This document shows, in pieces, positions 36,965 to 49,324 of a DNA stretch of 64,000 nt (positions are counted from its first letter, which is position 1; each line of letters begins with the position of its first letter). The notes beneath the pieces were generated by a model, which did not search any database, was not told the DNA's origin, and saw only the letters and a program-made list of their open reading frames with translations. A program made the position numbers and the translations under genes. The stretch is from NCBI RefSeq assembly GCF_026914265.1, contig NC_069127.1, positions 25,831,453 through 25,895,452 on the forward strand, given 5' to 3'. The stretch is from Mya arenaria (Eukaryota > Mollusca > Bivalvia > Myida > Myidae).

Positions 36965-37909
36965 CTTTCACGAAAGACCATGTTTAATGACAGTATATTA
37001 CTGATATAATTGTGTGACTATGAATATTAGACCACATCGCAAGATATTTTCGTAAAATGCCAGCATTATGTAATGTAAGAACTTGGCAGCATGTGATAAC
37101 AAATATAATCATGTATCTTTCTTCTTTAACTCAAAATGTTTGCGTGTATAAGAAGTTAGAACTGATTAAGTTCGTCTGAAGTTTATGAGTGAATGATTTG
37201 GTAGTTTTTCCACCAATGATCGACAATAGTTGTACGCAAAACTGATCCATTTATATGTATTTTGGAGAATAATTGAGAAATAAACCGTTTTATTACACTA
37301 TATGTATTGTATTCAGTAATGATTTCCTTTTGAACATATTTATTCCATCTCCTCGGCCTCGGTGTCCAGTTTACTCATAACGTTTTTATAACTCAATTGG
37401 GTGTCCTGGGTAAATGCAGAAACGTCATATGCATGCATAATTAATGAGGTGAAACTCGGACGTTTGATTGGACGTCTGAGGCAAACATTAGACATAACAA
37501 AAATAGCCGAAGTTTCGATAACCATACCATTTCACATTAAAATTGTACTTCATCTTCTGAAGATACAATATCAAGGTACGCCGATCCTACCTGTCAATCA
37601 GACCGATCATTATTGACCAATGAGAAAGCAGCGATTTATTCACCGCGTCCCGTCCGCCATGTTTAGCCTCAAACAAAGCAGTGATTACTGTTAGTCCACC
37701 TAAATGGCCGTCAACGAATCTTTTGACGATTTTGTTTTACTATGGCAGACTCATGACTCGTTACAGGGATACATAAGAAATGTCAAAATCATAAAAAAAG
37801 TATCCCTGATCGCTCATTAGTGAAGCTATGTTTACTGTATATATCATCAGCAAAGACAAACAAGCTATGAAAATAATGATATGATTTTATATGAGAAAAT
37901 ATTTTGACT

Positions 37910-38318
37910 TTCTCCGTGGCTTAGTGGTTAAGATTAGCCTAAGGAGTGTGAGGTCGTGGGTTCGATCCCTAGCTGGCCGCGTTATTCAAAATGACGTTCT
38001 TAGTTGGTAAAAGTAGCTCATTTGCCTGGTGATAGGTGTTTTAAGGGTAGTGCCTGGAAAAGTGGGTTACTCAGTACAGGTTTACTCAAGGAAAGAGGTA
38101 CACCGAACACGTAAAATAACCAGAGGGTCTCTTCGAAAAAAAGCTAGGGTATCACATCCGGACTTCCTTGTATCCCACCACTGCCTCCTCCGCCTGTCTC
38201 TTCCACGTGCTGTCCCTTCAGCAAAAACAAAGGACCCCGATTTAAATAAGTGCTTGCACTTTCACAGGTTAACCTTGACCCCCAAGATCTAAATAAATAC
38301 ATACACATACATACGCCT
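37910..38318 (+). mobile_element. tRNA-derived SINE
   Basis: The head has TGGCTTAGTGGTTAA (A box) and GGGTTCGATCCC (B box), then about 330 bases of body and an A/T-rich tail ending ATACATACACATACATACG. The tRNA part cannot form an intact cloverleaf, so this is a SINE rather than a tRNA gene. An open frame through the body (38029-38292) is not believed to be coding. Confidence 0.75.
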
Positions 38319-38469
38319 AGCCAAACGAGTAAGAGGTTGTTTTTAGGAAATGTATGAATAAATAGTTTGCTAAGCTAATCTTGACATATGAATATTGCTA
38401 AAATACACTAGGAACAAAACATAATAAATATCTATTTGGCGTAACTCTTGATCATTTAAATTTAACCCT

Positions 38470-38800
38470 CTTATTCTCGGCAGCATCTTAAACGAGTTGA
38501 TCATGAGTGTTTTTAAGTTGTATATCTTAAGTCCATTCCGGTATGGACGAAATAGTCATCAAAAGAAGTGTCAACTTGAATTTTAAGTGGATTCGATTTG
38601 AATAAAAAAACAAAACAATCAAATATCCATCGGTTTTCTGCAGAAATACTTAAACCAAGGTCAGATTCTTCTATTGTATAGAATTACATTGTGAAGTAAT
38701 AGTTATTTTATCACGTTCTTTTTAATTTGCTTCAACCGCAACTGAACTCATACACTCCTACTTAAGTAATTTCTTACTTTAATACAGTTATGGCAATCGT
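38470..38800. repeat. third copy of the spacer segment, partial
   Basis: GCATCTTAAACGAGTTGATCATGA, CATCGGTTTTCTGC and CTTAAACCAA match 31.65-31.99 kb and 18.59-18.93 kb. So spacer DNA of the same kind also follows gene 3, in shortened form. Confidence 0.7.
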
Positions 38801-38859
38801 TAGTTTACATGATGACGAACCGGCATCAACATCAACACGTACACCATATTTAAAGCTGC

Positions 38860-39195
38860 ACTCTCACAGACTGAACGTTTTGACAACTTTTTTTATTTTT
38901 TGTCTAGGAACGAGCCAATTCTTGAAAAAAAAAACATGGAAACCAGTTATATAAGACTGCTGACAAAAAATAAGATCGCAGATTTGTATATTTAAGTTCA
39001 AAAAATGATGTTTTATGCATTTTTCTTAAACCGTTAGTAACGGTTTAAGCCATAAAACATTTATTTTCGAACATAAAATATGAAAAACAACGATCTGACT
39101 TTTTGTCAGCAATCTTATATAATTGGTTTGAAGATGTGTACCCAAAAAATTGCTCTTTCCAAGACAAAAAATAGTTGTAAAAATAGTATATAATA
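38860..39195. mobile_element. ~330-bp foldback element
   Basis: Two arms of about 160 bases meet at ACCGTTAGTAACGGTTTAAG near 39,040. Outer pairs include TTTTTTGTCTAGGAACGAG with CTTTCCAAGACAAAAAATAG, and ATATAAGACTGCTGAC with GTCAGCAATCTTATAT. It begins AAGCTGCACTCTCACAG. A related half-copy lies at about 58,690-58,935. No coding capacity. Confidence 0.75.
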
Positions 39196-39219
39196 AGCAG
39201 GGGGTTCGCTTTTACCACT

Positions 39220-39750
39220 TTCTTCGGTTTACCTGCGTTATGATGGGGATTTTAGCATTGGAAATTCGACGGTTGGGTCAAAGAAACATATTTTTTTATT
39301 TAAAAATCTCTTTGACCTATTTTGTCTCTTTATAACACACATAATTATTTCTTCATAGTCTGCATTTTAGGGAGTACAATGAAGCATACATTTTCATTCA
39401 TCAGATGTTTGATAATGATAAATCTGGTACGCATACATGTAGCATCATCAGTGTACGATAATGGAAACATCGAGATAAGGTATATCGACTATCGCTATGT
39501 CATGTATGGTTTGGTTCGCATATATATATATATATTACTGGTATGTTGTGCTTATACAAATCCAAGTGCTTCTTCTCCGATGCCTCGGTCAAACAATGCT
39601 TGATGTCATTTGCACAAGTTATTGTTTCATAATTTCGAACTAAGAACCTCCTGTTACCAAAGCAGACTATACTAACCGGACACAGTCGGAACAAGCTCGG
39701 CCGTCTTCCGAGCTGGCCGGAGACGACCGAGTTGTTACGATTGATCCAAT
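39220..39750. repeat. third copy of the gene-proximal spacer segment, with tRNA-like SINE fragment
   Basis: TTTACCTGCGTTATGATGGG, then TTGATGTCATTTGCACAA and TTTCGAACTAAGAACCTCC, match 25.2-25.6 kb. The latter part, read in reverse, is a tRNA-like SINE head (GTCCGGTTAGTATAGTC). A palindromic-family copy follows at 39,683-39,744. Confidence 0.65.
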
Positions 39751-39995
39751 CCGAGCTTAGCGAATATAGTAGAGTAGTAATGAATGATCCGGACATTATC
39801 ATTTTACATTTCTTTCATAAAAAGAATACGTGTCTGATGGTTTCAGTTTTTTATTGGCTTAAGTATTATTAACCAAAATAAACCAATGTTAATAAAAATG
39901 ACATAAAAATGAGCAATTATAATATCGGCGCATTTAAAAGAAATAATTTGAAAATCGCATCGAAGACCATAGAGGAGAAACATGTTGTGCACGGG

Positions 39996-42900
39996 TCACT
40001 CGAGCTTGGGTTTCTTGTAGTCCGGCCATCGGTCACAACCGGTCATCTTTCGGATTATCAAGTCCGAGAGGCACGTGGGCAGGTAGTCATAGAAACGCGC
40101 AAGGATCTGTAATTTATTAATATAATTAAAAGATCAAATATATGAAATAATCTATGGCAAAGTTAATTAAGCCCGAGCAACAACAACTTTATTGAATTGT
40201 CATGTGTGTAAGTTATAATGTCTTGAAAACAACACTCCAAAAGTTCTAGTATTTCCGTAAGCGTATATGCAAACAAAAGGTTTAATATGACAAATGAATG
40301 GTCGTATTAATCAGTCTTAAGTGCAGAGTCTTGAGATTATTTTAACCAAAGAGTATGTAAATTAACTTTTCATTCACAAAACAAACAATGAGAAGAAAAA
40401 CAAGAACAAAAAGAACAACAAAACACAAACAAAAAAACACATTAAAAATATGGTATCTGATTTTCGACATTTCGTGTTTTCGCATTTCGCCCCGCCCCTC
40501 TGCGCATTTTTTACTTTTTTTGACCCAGGTTGATGCTTTTATGCATTTTTGTCCTTTCGCCGCGAAAATGCGAAGACGCGAAATGGCTGATATAAGCTAC
40601 CAAAGAAAGCTTATCACCGCATATGGATCAAACCAGCCTCCATCCACCATGTAGCGTGTGTGTGGCCGCGTGCTGACCACTGCGTCTTCCAAGGCGTCCA
40701 CAACTGGCCGCGTAGTGAGGCCGCCTCCTGATGTTGAGGCGCGCTGCTGGGCTAAGTAGGCGTCCACGTACTTTCGGCCGTATGTCACCTTTACGTCCGG
40801 GGAGGCGGCGGCCCAGATCTCGTTCAACTCTTCTTCATAGCGCTTGAACTAAACAGAAAAGATCATCATCTTTATATAAATATGAAAGAACGTTGGCTCC
40901 GGATAAACATGTCCCAAATATTACAAAAATACTAATTTAATTTCTAAATATCACCTCGTATTTAGAATTTAAAAGTGCATTTTCCTAGTGTGTTGTCATA
41001 TCAAAAAAGGACAATAATCAAATACTTAAATAATTTATTATACAGCAAAACATGTAATTGAGTCGTACAACTCTATGTTTTTGTAACAAAATACCCAAGT
41101 ACATGTTTGTCCCATCTTTTTTTTATTTCAATTAGATTATTGTTAGTATTTAAACACACTCTATGAGCAAATACGGGTTTAAAAAAGTGTTAAACCACAG
41201 AAGATTTTGAATCATACTGGAGTATGTTCTTATGTGGTGAAATGTTGAGGTCGAGATTAAGATTTTACTCAATCAGTCAGAAGTACGTACCACCTCCTCG
41301 TTTTGACACGCCGTTGCGTTGCTAAAGTTGCCTGGTTCTACGACGGCCACTCCTACCTCAAACTTGCGCATCTCAAGGCGTAGGCAGTCCGCCAGCGTCT
41401 CGAGGCCATGCTTGGTTACGTGATAGGCGGAGTTTGCAGGCCACGAGTACCGCCCCTTCACGCTCGTTACTATCGCAACACGACCTAGCGATACAGAAAT
41501 AAAATTATTTGCGTCTTAATTATTAAATTGTTTCTATTTATAACTGTTGTATAAAGAACCGGTGTTTAGTTTTGGCGGGAATATTATTCTCGTCAGATAC
41601 TTCGACTTGGTATATAAGGAAAAACGAGGAGTGATTCGTCAATGGTGCCTTCGATCCGCTGGCGCATGCACGTCGCTAAGAGGACAAGGGACTCCCTAGG
41701 ATGACGACTTAACTATATAGTCAGCAACCGATGGAGCCTCGACGAGCAGCCTGTCAAATTGTTACCGCCGTGAGGCCTATCTAAATGTCACTAATCGCGG
41801 ATACCACAGCATTTTGGCTAAAATTATTTCTTTGGTATATACCTCACCAAACGGTGGAGATAAATTTCCCTTTCGGCTTCAGAATGTGTCTAAGTCACAC
41901 CGTGGGATTTGGCGGTGTCAAGCCATAATGCAGCCAATATAAGGCGTGCGCAGACTATTTTGAACTCCAAAAAAGAAAAAGCAGGTTCAGCACTGAAAGT
42001 TTGATTAGCAACAGAACACGTTTCTATTTCACGACCGTCCAGCGAACAATATAATGTTATATTCGTACATGTATTTATATAATTTTCAGTTGAGGAAATC
42101 AGACGCAAAAAATACTTTAATAGCATTGCATATTTGCTTATTTAGGTCTGAAGATTTTTTGTTTCAGTTAAGTCGTGTCGAAACCTGAGAGCTCGTTCAG
42201 TTAGGGTATGACTATTCCGATCCTGGATCAGACGTAAGACGTTAGCATCCAATCCAGATGAGCCTAGACGCTACTGATGTGGCCGAGCGAGCACTAAATA
42301 ACAGATTCAATTTTTAATCTTACAATGTGAAAATTGTTGCCAATAACAAGCCTTATTCCTAGATGCGTCTTGTTGTATTATGCTGGTGTCTTAAACAATT
42401 TTAATGAGTAAATAATTGGTTAACACACGATAAAAAAGTGAGCAACACAAAAAGGTTTTAGAATTTACATGAAATTATAATTTTACATTTCTATGTGTGT
42501 TCATGCCAATACTGGTGTCAATTTTCACATGCAATTAGAAAGTACTTCTGGTAGGGCTTGAACCAAAAACCTCTTCGGTGAGAGGCGGACGCCTTAACAA
42601 CTAGACCACTCACCCTCAAGACGTATAAAAGCAATACGTCTGTATGAAATTCATTTACGAGTTCATAAGTGGTTGCTGCAATGATAGTTTTCATCGCTTA
42701 AAACGATCACCTGAGTCGCCAAATGAAGTACATGACCCTTAATGTCAATGTGATGCAGTACCTTTAGACTCCCTCACAAGATAGAGAAAGCGGCGCAACG
42801 TTCGGACGGCTCCGGAAAAGTTGATATCCATGCACTTGCGGTAGAGGTCGATGGTAAGCAGCTCCACGTCACCCATAATGTTGAGGCCCGCATTGTTAAC

Positions 42901-44335
42901 TATCGCCCATAACCCTGGTGAAATTACAAGAAAAATTGCCATGAACGTTCACTGTATTGGCATCATTAAAATGAGTTGAATGAACACAATAATGCTTTCA
43001 CAGTTTTAAATAGGCCACGTTTAAGACTAGAAATTACGATTTCAGGTTAGAGTGGTACCGGTTGTCTTAGACTCTAAACTGAAAGAACAAGATATTTCTC
43101 TAATACATAATTATTATATTTGTTTTGATACTAAAATCGTATTTATGTGCATAGACAGAGGTACCGCTAGAAGTGTTTTAACCTCCTGAGGGAAGGTGCT
43201 TTTTAACGTATTCATGTGCCAACTCCAAGCTTTCATCGGAGCGCACGTCAAGCGCCACAACATGCAGGCTTTTTGATGACGCTGACTTCAGCTTTCTGGC
43301 TCCCTCACCCTCCGGCTTCAGGCATCCGGCAAACACGATAAAGCCTAAATCATCGAAACGCCTGGCTACATCATGACCGAAACCTGCATCAGGAAATTGA
43401 AGGTAAACCACATTAACTGTAGAGAAGTAACATTGGTCAAGTTTCGATTGGTAAAAGTATCGATTGGTTTGAGCATCGATAAGTCAAAAAATCATTGATC
43501 ACAGCTAGCATCATTATTCTTAGCATCATTTGTCAAAGTATCGATTGGTCAAATGTCCATTGGTTAAAGTAGTGATAGGTCAAATTATCTTTGGACAAAG
43601 CATCATTGGTGAAAGTATCGATTGGTCAAAGTATCGATTGGTCAAAGTATCGATTGGTCAAAGTATCATTGGTGAAAGCATAATTGGTCATAGTATCATT
43701 GGTCAAAGCACCATTGGTCAAAGCATAATTGGTCAAAGTATCGATTGGTTAGAGCATCGATTTGTAAAAGTATCATTGGTCAAATGTACATTGGTCATAG
43801 TATCGACTGGTTAGAGCATCGATTTGTAAAAGTATCATTGGTTAAAGTATCGATTGGTCAAATGTCCAATGGTCAAAGTATCATTGGTAAAAATGATCGA
43901 CAGTTGGATAGTTATGGAAATGGATGCAAACGTTTGTATTATAAGCAAGATCAGTGAATATATGATGGTATTTAACTTTTATTTTGTATACATATGTGTC
44001 TTAAAGGCTTGGTGATCGCTGATGCACATATGTGTCCCACATATTCATGCGTGTAAGTGCATACATAGGTTCAATAACAATAAAACTTATTATGCTTTAT
44101 CTTGCAACAAATGTGATTTACCTGTGTCGCATCCTGTTATAAATACGCCTTTATTCTTAACAGCCACACCACCAGTAGTCTTTTTCCTCACCACTTTCAA
44201 ACAAATGTACAAGCCAGTTATGCATGCAACGTACAAATATACAGTTTGTGTGAACACTGAATATAACGTCAACCCAAGGGTGACCACGTACAGACATTCA
44301 ACGAACTGCACATTAATATGTTCCAAGACATTCAT
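39996..44335 (-). CDS. short-chain dehydrogenase/reductase, SDR9C (BDH1-like), 367 aa, 6 exons
   Basis: Minus-strand exons 44335-44122, 43383-43183, 42914-42762, 41484-41291, 40848-40618 and 40106-39996, all GT-AG with matching phases. Two hydrophobic stretches (about residues 12-48) suggest membrane anchoring. The Rossmann fold starts at VFITGCDTGFG (TGx3GxG, 67-74), followed by NNAG (145-148) and the tetrad Asn170, Ser197, Tyr210, Lys214 (SAYHVTK), then VEPGNF. Layout and length fit the D-beta-hydroxybutyrate dehydrogenase / 17-beta-HSD2 / retinol dehydrogenase group, NAD(P)(H)-dependent enzymes on small alcohols, steroids or retinoids. The C-terminal part (RPVVDALEDAV, TRYMVDGG) is most like BDH1, but substrate cannot be told. 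A decayed partial copy lies at 3.3-4.4 kb. Confidence 0.9.
42549..42617 (-). pseudogene. tRNA-like sequence (SINE head or tRNA relic)
   Basis: On the minus strand GTGAGTGGTCTAGTTGTTAA (A box) is followed by GCGTCCGCCTCTCACCG and GGTTCAAGCCC (B box). No matched acceptor stem was found, so it is not called a working tRNA. Lies in SDR intron 3. Confidence 0.5.
43430..43892 (-). repeat. 15-16-bp minisatellite of CCAAT boxes in SDR intron 1
   Basis: About twenty units of ATTGGTCAAAGTATC(G) on the + strand; in the sense of the SDR gene each reads GATACTTTGACCAAT. Most units match or nearly match the NF-Y consensus RRCCAATSR. The array fills most of the 738-base intron. Open frames across it (repeated IIGQS) are repeat artefacts. 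Confidence 0.85.
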
Positions 44336-44399
44336 GATGCTTAGACTACAAAGAAATAATCGTCCTGTGCATGGTACATGTATATCGATTCATATGTAG

Positions 44400-45140
44400 T
44401 ATGTAAGTAGGCCATGTAAAGGGGCATTGTTGAATTAGGATTCCATAAACAAACTAGCTGATAACGAAAACTGCTGGCGATAATGATAAGTGTTGTTATT
44501 TTTAAGTATGCTTAATTCTCCTTAAACAAAAATATCAATATGGTGACAAATTCCGCCGCAATTTAAGACGGTTGTTTATATGCTAGATATATAAAAATGC
44601 GATCGAGTACATGTTGTCAGTAGGGTCGCTTAGACTCCAGACAAATAGGTCCCAACTTCCAATCCTGCTACCGAAGACATTTTTTACACAAAAAAAATAT
44701 CCGATAGTTGTCTTTGTTTTCCTTTTATTTATAGAAACAATTTCATTTCTAACCGTCTTGCATCAAATTTTTACTTTAACAAAATATATATAGTTGGTGG
44801 GGCTTTAAATGTAAATGGCTGCTTATCTTATCTTTACCATTATAAGTGTTCACGGCTCTGTAGTCTGTAGTAGCCTTGATTTGATATTTAAACTACTCCA
44901 GTTTGCTTGAAAGAGCGCAATGAACCTTTAAACATTGTTATGTATGCTACAATATAACTACGCTTAAAAACGTATGATTCATTAAGAATATTTTAAGTTT
45001 TATGGATGTATTGAAGGTCCATGACAATTTAATTTTAGGCAGATTTGTTATATTATAAATACAATAATTTTCCCTAAAATATTTATGAACAAAAATAAAT
45101 AAAGAAAACCAAAATAAGTAAGACGTCAAAAATGAATTGA
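44400..45140. other. no gene seen
   Basis: The DNA upstream of the SDR start codon is AT-rich with no coding exon or repeat I can name. The SDR promoter should lie in its left part, but no clear TATA box was recognised. Confidence 0.3.
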
Positions 45141-45149
45141 AAGCCTCAC

Positions 45150-45660
45150 TCTCTGTCGACGTCAGAATTTGGTCTACCAACCAACAGACCGACCGACCGA
45201 CCCGACCCAAGTAGGGCAACCAATCAAGGCCATCGTACACACTCCTGGAGTTTCATGTGTCTATGTCAAGCCGCTCTAGAGTTATTTGGGTGAAAGAGTG
45301 TTTATAAGACTGTTGTACGTGCCCTTGACATTTGATCTTATAACCTCGAAGACAATAAGAGTTATCTAATGATCAAAGGCAACCTATCAGTAACGTTGCA
45401 ATGTTATAGAACAAACTGTTCTCTAGCTATGGTGCGGACAAGTGTTTCATTATACTGTTGATCCTGACCTTGACCTACTGACCTCAAACGCAATAGATGC
45501 CCTCTGTTGTTTAAGTGCAACCTAGCAGTGAATTATCATTGTCCTATGTACAACCGTTCTTGCGTTATATAATAAGAAAAAAATTGGTGTTCGAACCGAC
45601 CGACCTTGCTACCATCCGGCTGCAAGATCGACATTTAAAAACCAATGTGGCTCTTTTTAA
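45150..45660. repeat. dispersed repeat with CCGACCGACC and TGACCTTGACCT blocks
   Basis: GACCTTGACCTACTGACCTCAAA, then an AATTATCATTGTCCTA block, ACCGACCGACC and GACATTTAAAA followed by CTTTTT, match 11,390-11,600 and 26,580-26,800 in the same order. In all three places a tRNA-Gly sequence follows within 30-60 bases. A second, inner CCGACCGACC block lies at 45,180-45,210. Confidence 0.65.
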
Positions 45661-45711
45661 CAAAATGCCTTAAATGGATCATACAACAGAATGAGTGTTA
45701 ATTTTGACAGC

Positions 45712-45716
45712 AAAAA
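45712..45716 (-). terminator. RNA polymerase III terminator of the tRNA-Gly gene
   Basis: Five T on the minus strand, three bases after the tRNA 3' end. Confidence 0.8.
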
Positions 45717-45719
45717 GTA

Positions 45720-45790
45720 TGCGCCGCCCGGGAATCGAACCCGGGTCGCAAGAATGGGAATCTTGCATGATACCACTACACCAGCGGCGC
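45720..45790 (-). tRNA. tRNA-Gly (anticodon CCC)
   Basis: A 71-base minus-strand sequence folds as a full cloverleaf: acceptor GCGCCGC with GCGGCGC and discriminator A, A box TGGTGTAGTGG, anticodon loop around ATTCCCATT, and T arm GGGTTCGATTCCC. It looks identical to the metazoan tRNA-Gly(CCC) as I remember it. With the T5 terminator it should be functional, although it sits beside a dispersed repeat. Confidence 0.95.
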
Positions 45791-46295
45791 TATCTGCGTA
45801 TCTGGCGAATATAATACGACTCTAAACCTAGATTAACCTCGCTTTACCACAGAACATGGAGAGTCACTGAGTGGGACATGGATGTGGAAAACATATTGTA
45901 ATATTGTTTATAATGTCTGGGATTAATATTAATCCCAGATGATATGGTCATATTTTGTTTGAATAATAAATACATGTATATTCATAGTTTATTTGTCGTA
46001 CACTTTGGAAAGAAAACAAATAGTTGAAGTTAGCCTAAGATACAGTAGTACCGGAAGTTTGGATAGAAGCGCCACTTCTTCTTGTTTATTCTTGATTTGC
46101 ATTGTTTGAAACATACTCATAGAACGTGTAGACGTTAAGTCCATGGTGGTACAGCATACGCTTATAAGAATGACCACCTCAATGCGAGTTTCCTGTATAG
46201 GATATACTCCTGGTAACGTCTCCATTTGGCATGAACTATGATTATTGTTTATTTTCGGACAATGAAATTATTCGGATATGTCAATAACTTTGTAG

Positions 46296-46580
46296 AAGTT
46301 GGTACCTGCTGATACCTTAGCTTTTTTGAAATGTCGAATAGATCCCTTTGATGTTTATTATGCCCCTTATGATGTCAGTAAAGTTTGTGTGGGGAAGAAG
46401 CAGCCACCTGGTAAGCACAGTTGGTTTGACTACTGTTCCTTCAGTTGTGGGTATGAGCCACACATTGGGCGCACTGTACCTCCAAGAGTGAAGTGTGTGT
46501 CACCTAAAACCAGAGTTCCTGTTAGATTAATCAGTTTCAGTGTTTTACTACTGCTCTCAGGTTTACTTTATCAACTTTAA
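46296..46580 (+). CDS. possible terminal exon of an unidentified Cys-containing protein
   Basis: After an acceptor-like ATAACTTTGTAG the frame is open for 94 codons to TAA. The peptide has six cysteines (as in WFDYCSFSCGYEP and VKCVSPK) and ends with a hydrophobic stretch ISFSVLLLLSGLLYQL, which would suit a GPI-anchor signal or membrane tail. Codon choice looks coding-like. A good donor (CACCTGGTAAGC) lies inside, so the exon could end there instead. No partner exons were found. It could also be a chance frame or a repeat fragment. Confidence 0.3.
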   Translation, partial: KLVPADTLAFLKCRIDPFDVYYAPYDVSKVCVGKKQPPGKHSWFDYCSFSCGYEPHIGRTVPPRVKCVSPKTRVPVRLISFSVLLLLSGLLYQL

Positions 46581-48249
46581 AAGACTTCTGCATGATTGTT
46601 ACAAAAATATACTTCAATGTTTCCGAAATAACTAGGCGCATTAATGGGCATTCTAGAAAGCTTTATAGGGATACTAGTGTTCACACTTAACTGTGTATGA
46701 GCGGGGTATATCGTGTGTGAGGGGGAGGGTTTTGGTTAGCTGGAGAGGGGAGTAGTCCAAATAATTGTATGTTGACGGATTTTTTTTTACAATTTTCAAT
46801 ATATCATTATATGGCAAATCCTTCACGTACAATTTGATTTGTACCAAAAGTGGGTAGTTATTCCGATCGGGATTCCAGGTTAAAGCATATTGTGTTTATA
46901 CAATTTTATAAAAACAAGAAATATGACCAGATAATGTAATTTTATATTAGTTACAGTACACTCAACGAGTTAGACCCACTTTCCTCGCTCACTCCGAGGG
47001 ATAAAGTCGGTGATCGCGGGTTTCCTCCGAGGGTAAAACTGTTGCCCTCGCTAAAATTCCCCCGAGTTCCTCCGAGTGGCTGGCTTACCGCCGAGTTTAA
47101 TATGAACGATAGTGTTGAGAATCGTCCGATTTTATGATCCCGCAGCGGAACTCCGAGTCTAATCAGATAAGCAAGAAATCATTCTTGTTTAGAAGTTATT
47201 TATTTTTATGCTTATGCACATTGTTAAGCGTAAAAGATTCTTACATGTACCAACGTTTAATTTGTATTTATGTCCGTAAACGCCAATTGAATATTGTCTT
47301 GAATTATGAACATTGAATCATTAAAGTATATCCACTAAGTTATTGCATCATAAAGCAGCCGACTATTTACACGATTCTGAACCATGACCTCTGACGTCAA
47401 GCGCGTGATCAATACAATGTAGAATATACTATGTATTATTGGTGGTTAAAAACAGGGATGATAAAATTCCGGATTAATCCGGAATTCCGGATTTAAGGCC
47501 TCACGATTCGATTTTGAGATTAATGTAAATCCGTTGAGTTTTTTTCTAGGGGGGGAGGGGTACAGGGAGCGATTCGAGCTCAGTTCGAACAATATGGGTA
47601 CGAAAGGTGAGTTTTCCGGAAGTGTAAAGCCGGAAATTAACGAACCTATTTACGTCCTTGCAATCGAGCTATATGATTGGTTAAGATAGCATCCGGTGAT
47701 TACGGAAATTACCGATGGGACTAGAAGACAGTATCCGGATGGTCGTATCCGGATATGACAGACGACGAAGACGAATTGGAAAATTGAAAAAAAAACAACC
47801 ACCACCAACTTCTAAAAACATCGAATCGCCGATTTTAAGGGTATATTTGCCATTTATTGTTAAGTGAAATTCCCGAAACGTTTATTTTTAAGTAAATAGA
47901 AAGTGAACAAACTGAGAATGAATTTTGCACATGTAGCATTATTTCGGACATCCCGATTCGGATTGTGTCATAATAATCGATTTTTATTTGGCCGATTGAA
48001 GTTTACGCTGTAAACCGTTTCTTTATTATTCTCATGTTTGAAGCATTGTTCTCAATAAGAAGTGGTGTTGACCATAATGGGAGGTTAAAGTGAAAATTGG
48101 TTTGGTTCAAATTAAAAAAAAAAACATGAAGAAATATTTTGTAGTAGTAAAATAAATTACGTGGAGGCAGTCATTTTATTTTCTATTTGAGACAGTTCAA
48201 CAAAACTTCTTGAGGAGAATTAAATTCTATAGTTGTAATTTGTATTTCC

Positions 48250-48860
48250 CCATCCAGGTATGATGATGGATACAAAAGTCAGGGATAAAAGACACCTCAG
48301 CCAGTGCATCCAGTTGTTCCTGTCAATGACTGACAATTCAATCCAGAGGCCATGATACTTGGACTTATGGCTGAACTATTTGGACTAATGGCTGAACATG
48401 CTCCCTGGCACCACAGTAGTAGTGACACTTGCCAAGATACAAAAGCTCTCAGCGAATTAAAACTTCAAAGGTTTACAGCATCATACAAGATGACTTACGG
48501 AGTGGCTAGCCATTTCAATGATGAACATGTGTAGGAGTTAATGGATCTCGGTTTTGTTTCAACTAAGACAAGTCAACAAACACAAACAATGAGAAAACTG
48601 TTGCAGCTTTTTTTCTGCTATAGAGAAAGAAATAGTGTTGAGACATTTGGCCTCCTTAAAAATCACAAGGGCTGATTCTAAATCAATTTTCATAGAATTT
48701 GAAAGCCTGTCGAGAGACTTGAACTGCCGTGGGACAATCTAGTTTGTGTGCTGCTGGACTCATGTAACACCATGAGGGGGAAAAATCTGGCTTGAGGACC
48801 AGAATACATCAATGTCCACCATGTCCACAACGGCTATGCTGCCAAAGCATTTAAGTACCG
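48250..48860 (+). pseudogene. transposon-encoded protein remnant inside the 3.05-kb element
   Basis: A 60-codon open stretch (48352-48534) has LMAELFGLMAEHAPWHHSS and TASYKMTYGVASHF. Further pieces read DLGFVSTKTSQQTQTMRK and LPWDNLVCVLLDSCNTMRGK, after which HHVHNG follows. I recall the DSCNTMRGK and HHxHN motifs from repetitive mollusc and fish proteins probably encoded by DNA transposons. Stops and frame changes separate the pieces (for example a TGA after GKNLA), and the rest of the protein is missing. Confidence 0.5.
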
Positions 48861-49324
48861 TTTGGATATTAATTTGAATCATATATATAATAATTAATAA
48901 CATTATATTCTCATCAAATGTGCAGAAAATTGAATAAATACTCTAATGATACATAAAAATTGAATAAATACCACTTTTACAATGAACATTTGCAAGCATG
49001 ATAATTGATATGTTGTTTATTATTATAAATCAAACATCCCACAGTGTAGACTGTTCATACACAGGCATTTGATCATAGCCAGTTGAGTTTTATGGGAAGT
49101 GGACAACTGAACCAAAATGTCAGGTACTTGTCTAATGCCTGTGACTTCAGGTAAAAAAAGTAAATTTAACTTTGTTTAAAGACAAAGGTGTTAAACTTCA
49201 CTGCTAAGATTCTTGATAATTGTTCTGATTGTGGATGTCTCGTGTTGAACATGATTATATCTACCAAACCGAAAGGTGTACTCCTTGAACACCTTTCTAA
49301 GGCAAAAAAGGGTATTAGAATCCC

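Noticed and set aside
37910-37980. Functional tRNA gene
   Set aside because: A and B boxes are present, but no matched acceptor stem and a long body and tail follow; it is a SINE.
43530-43957. Open frames of repeated IIGQS
   Set aside because: Translation of the CCAAT minisatellite in an intron, on the strand opposite to the gene.
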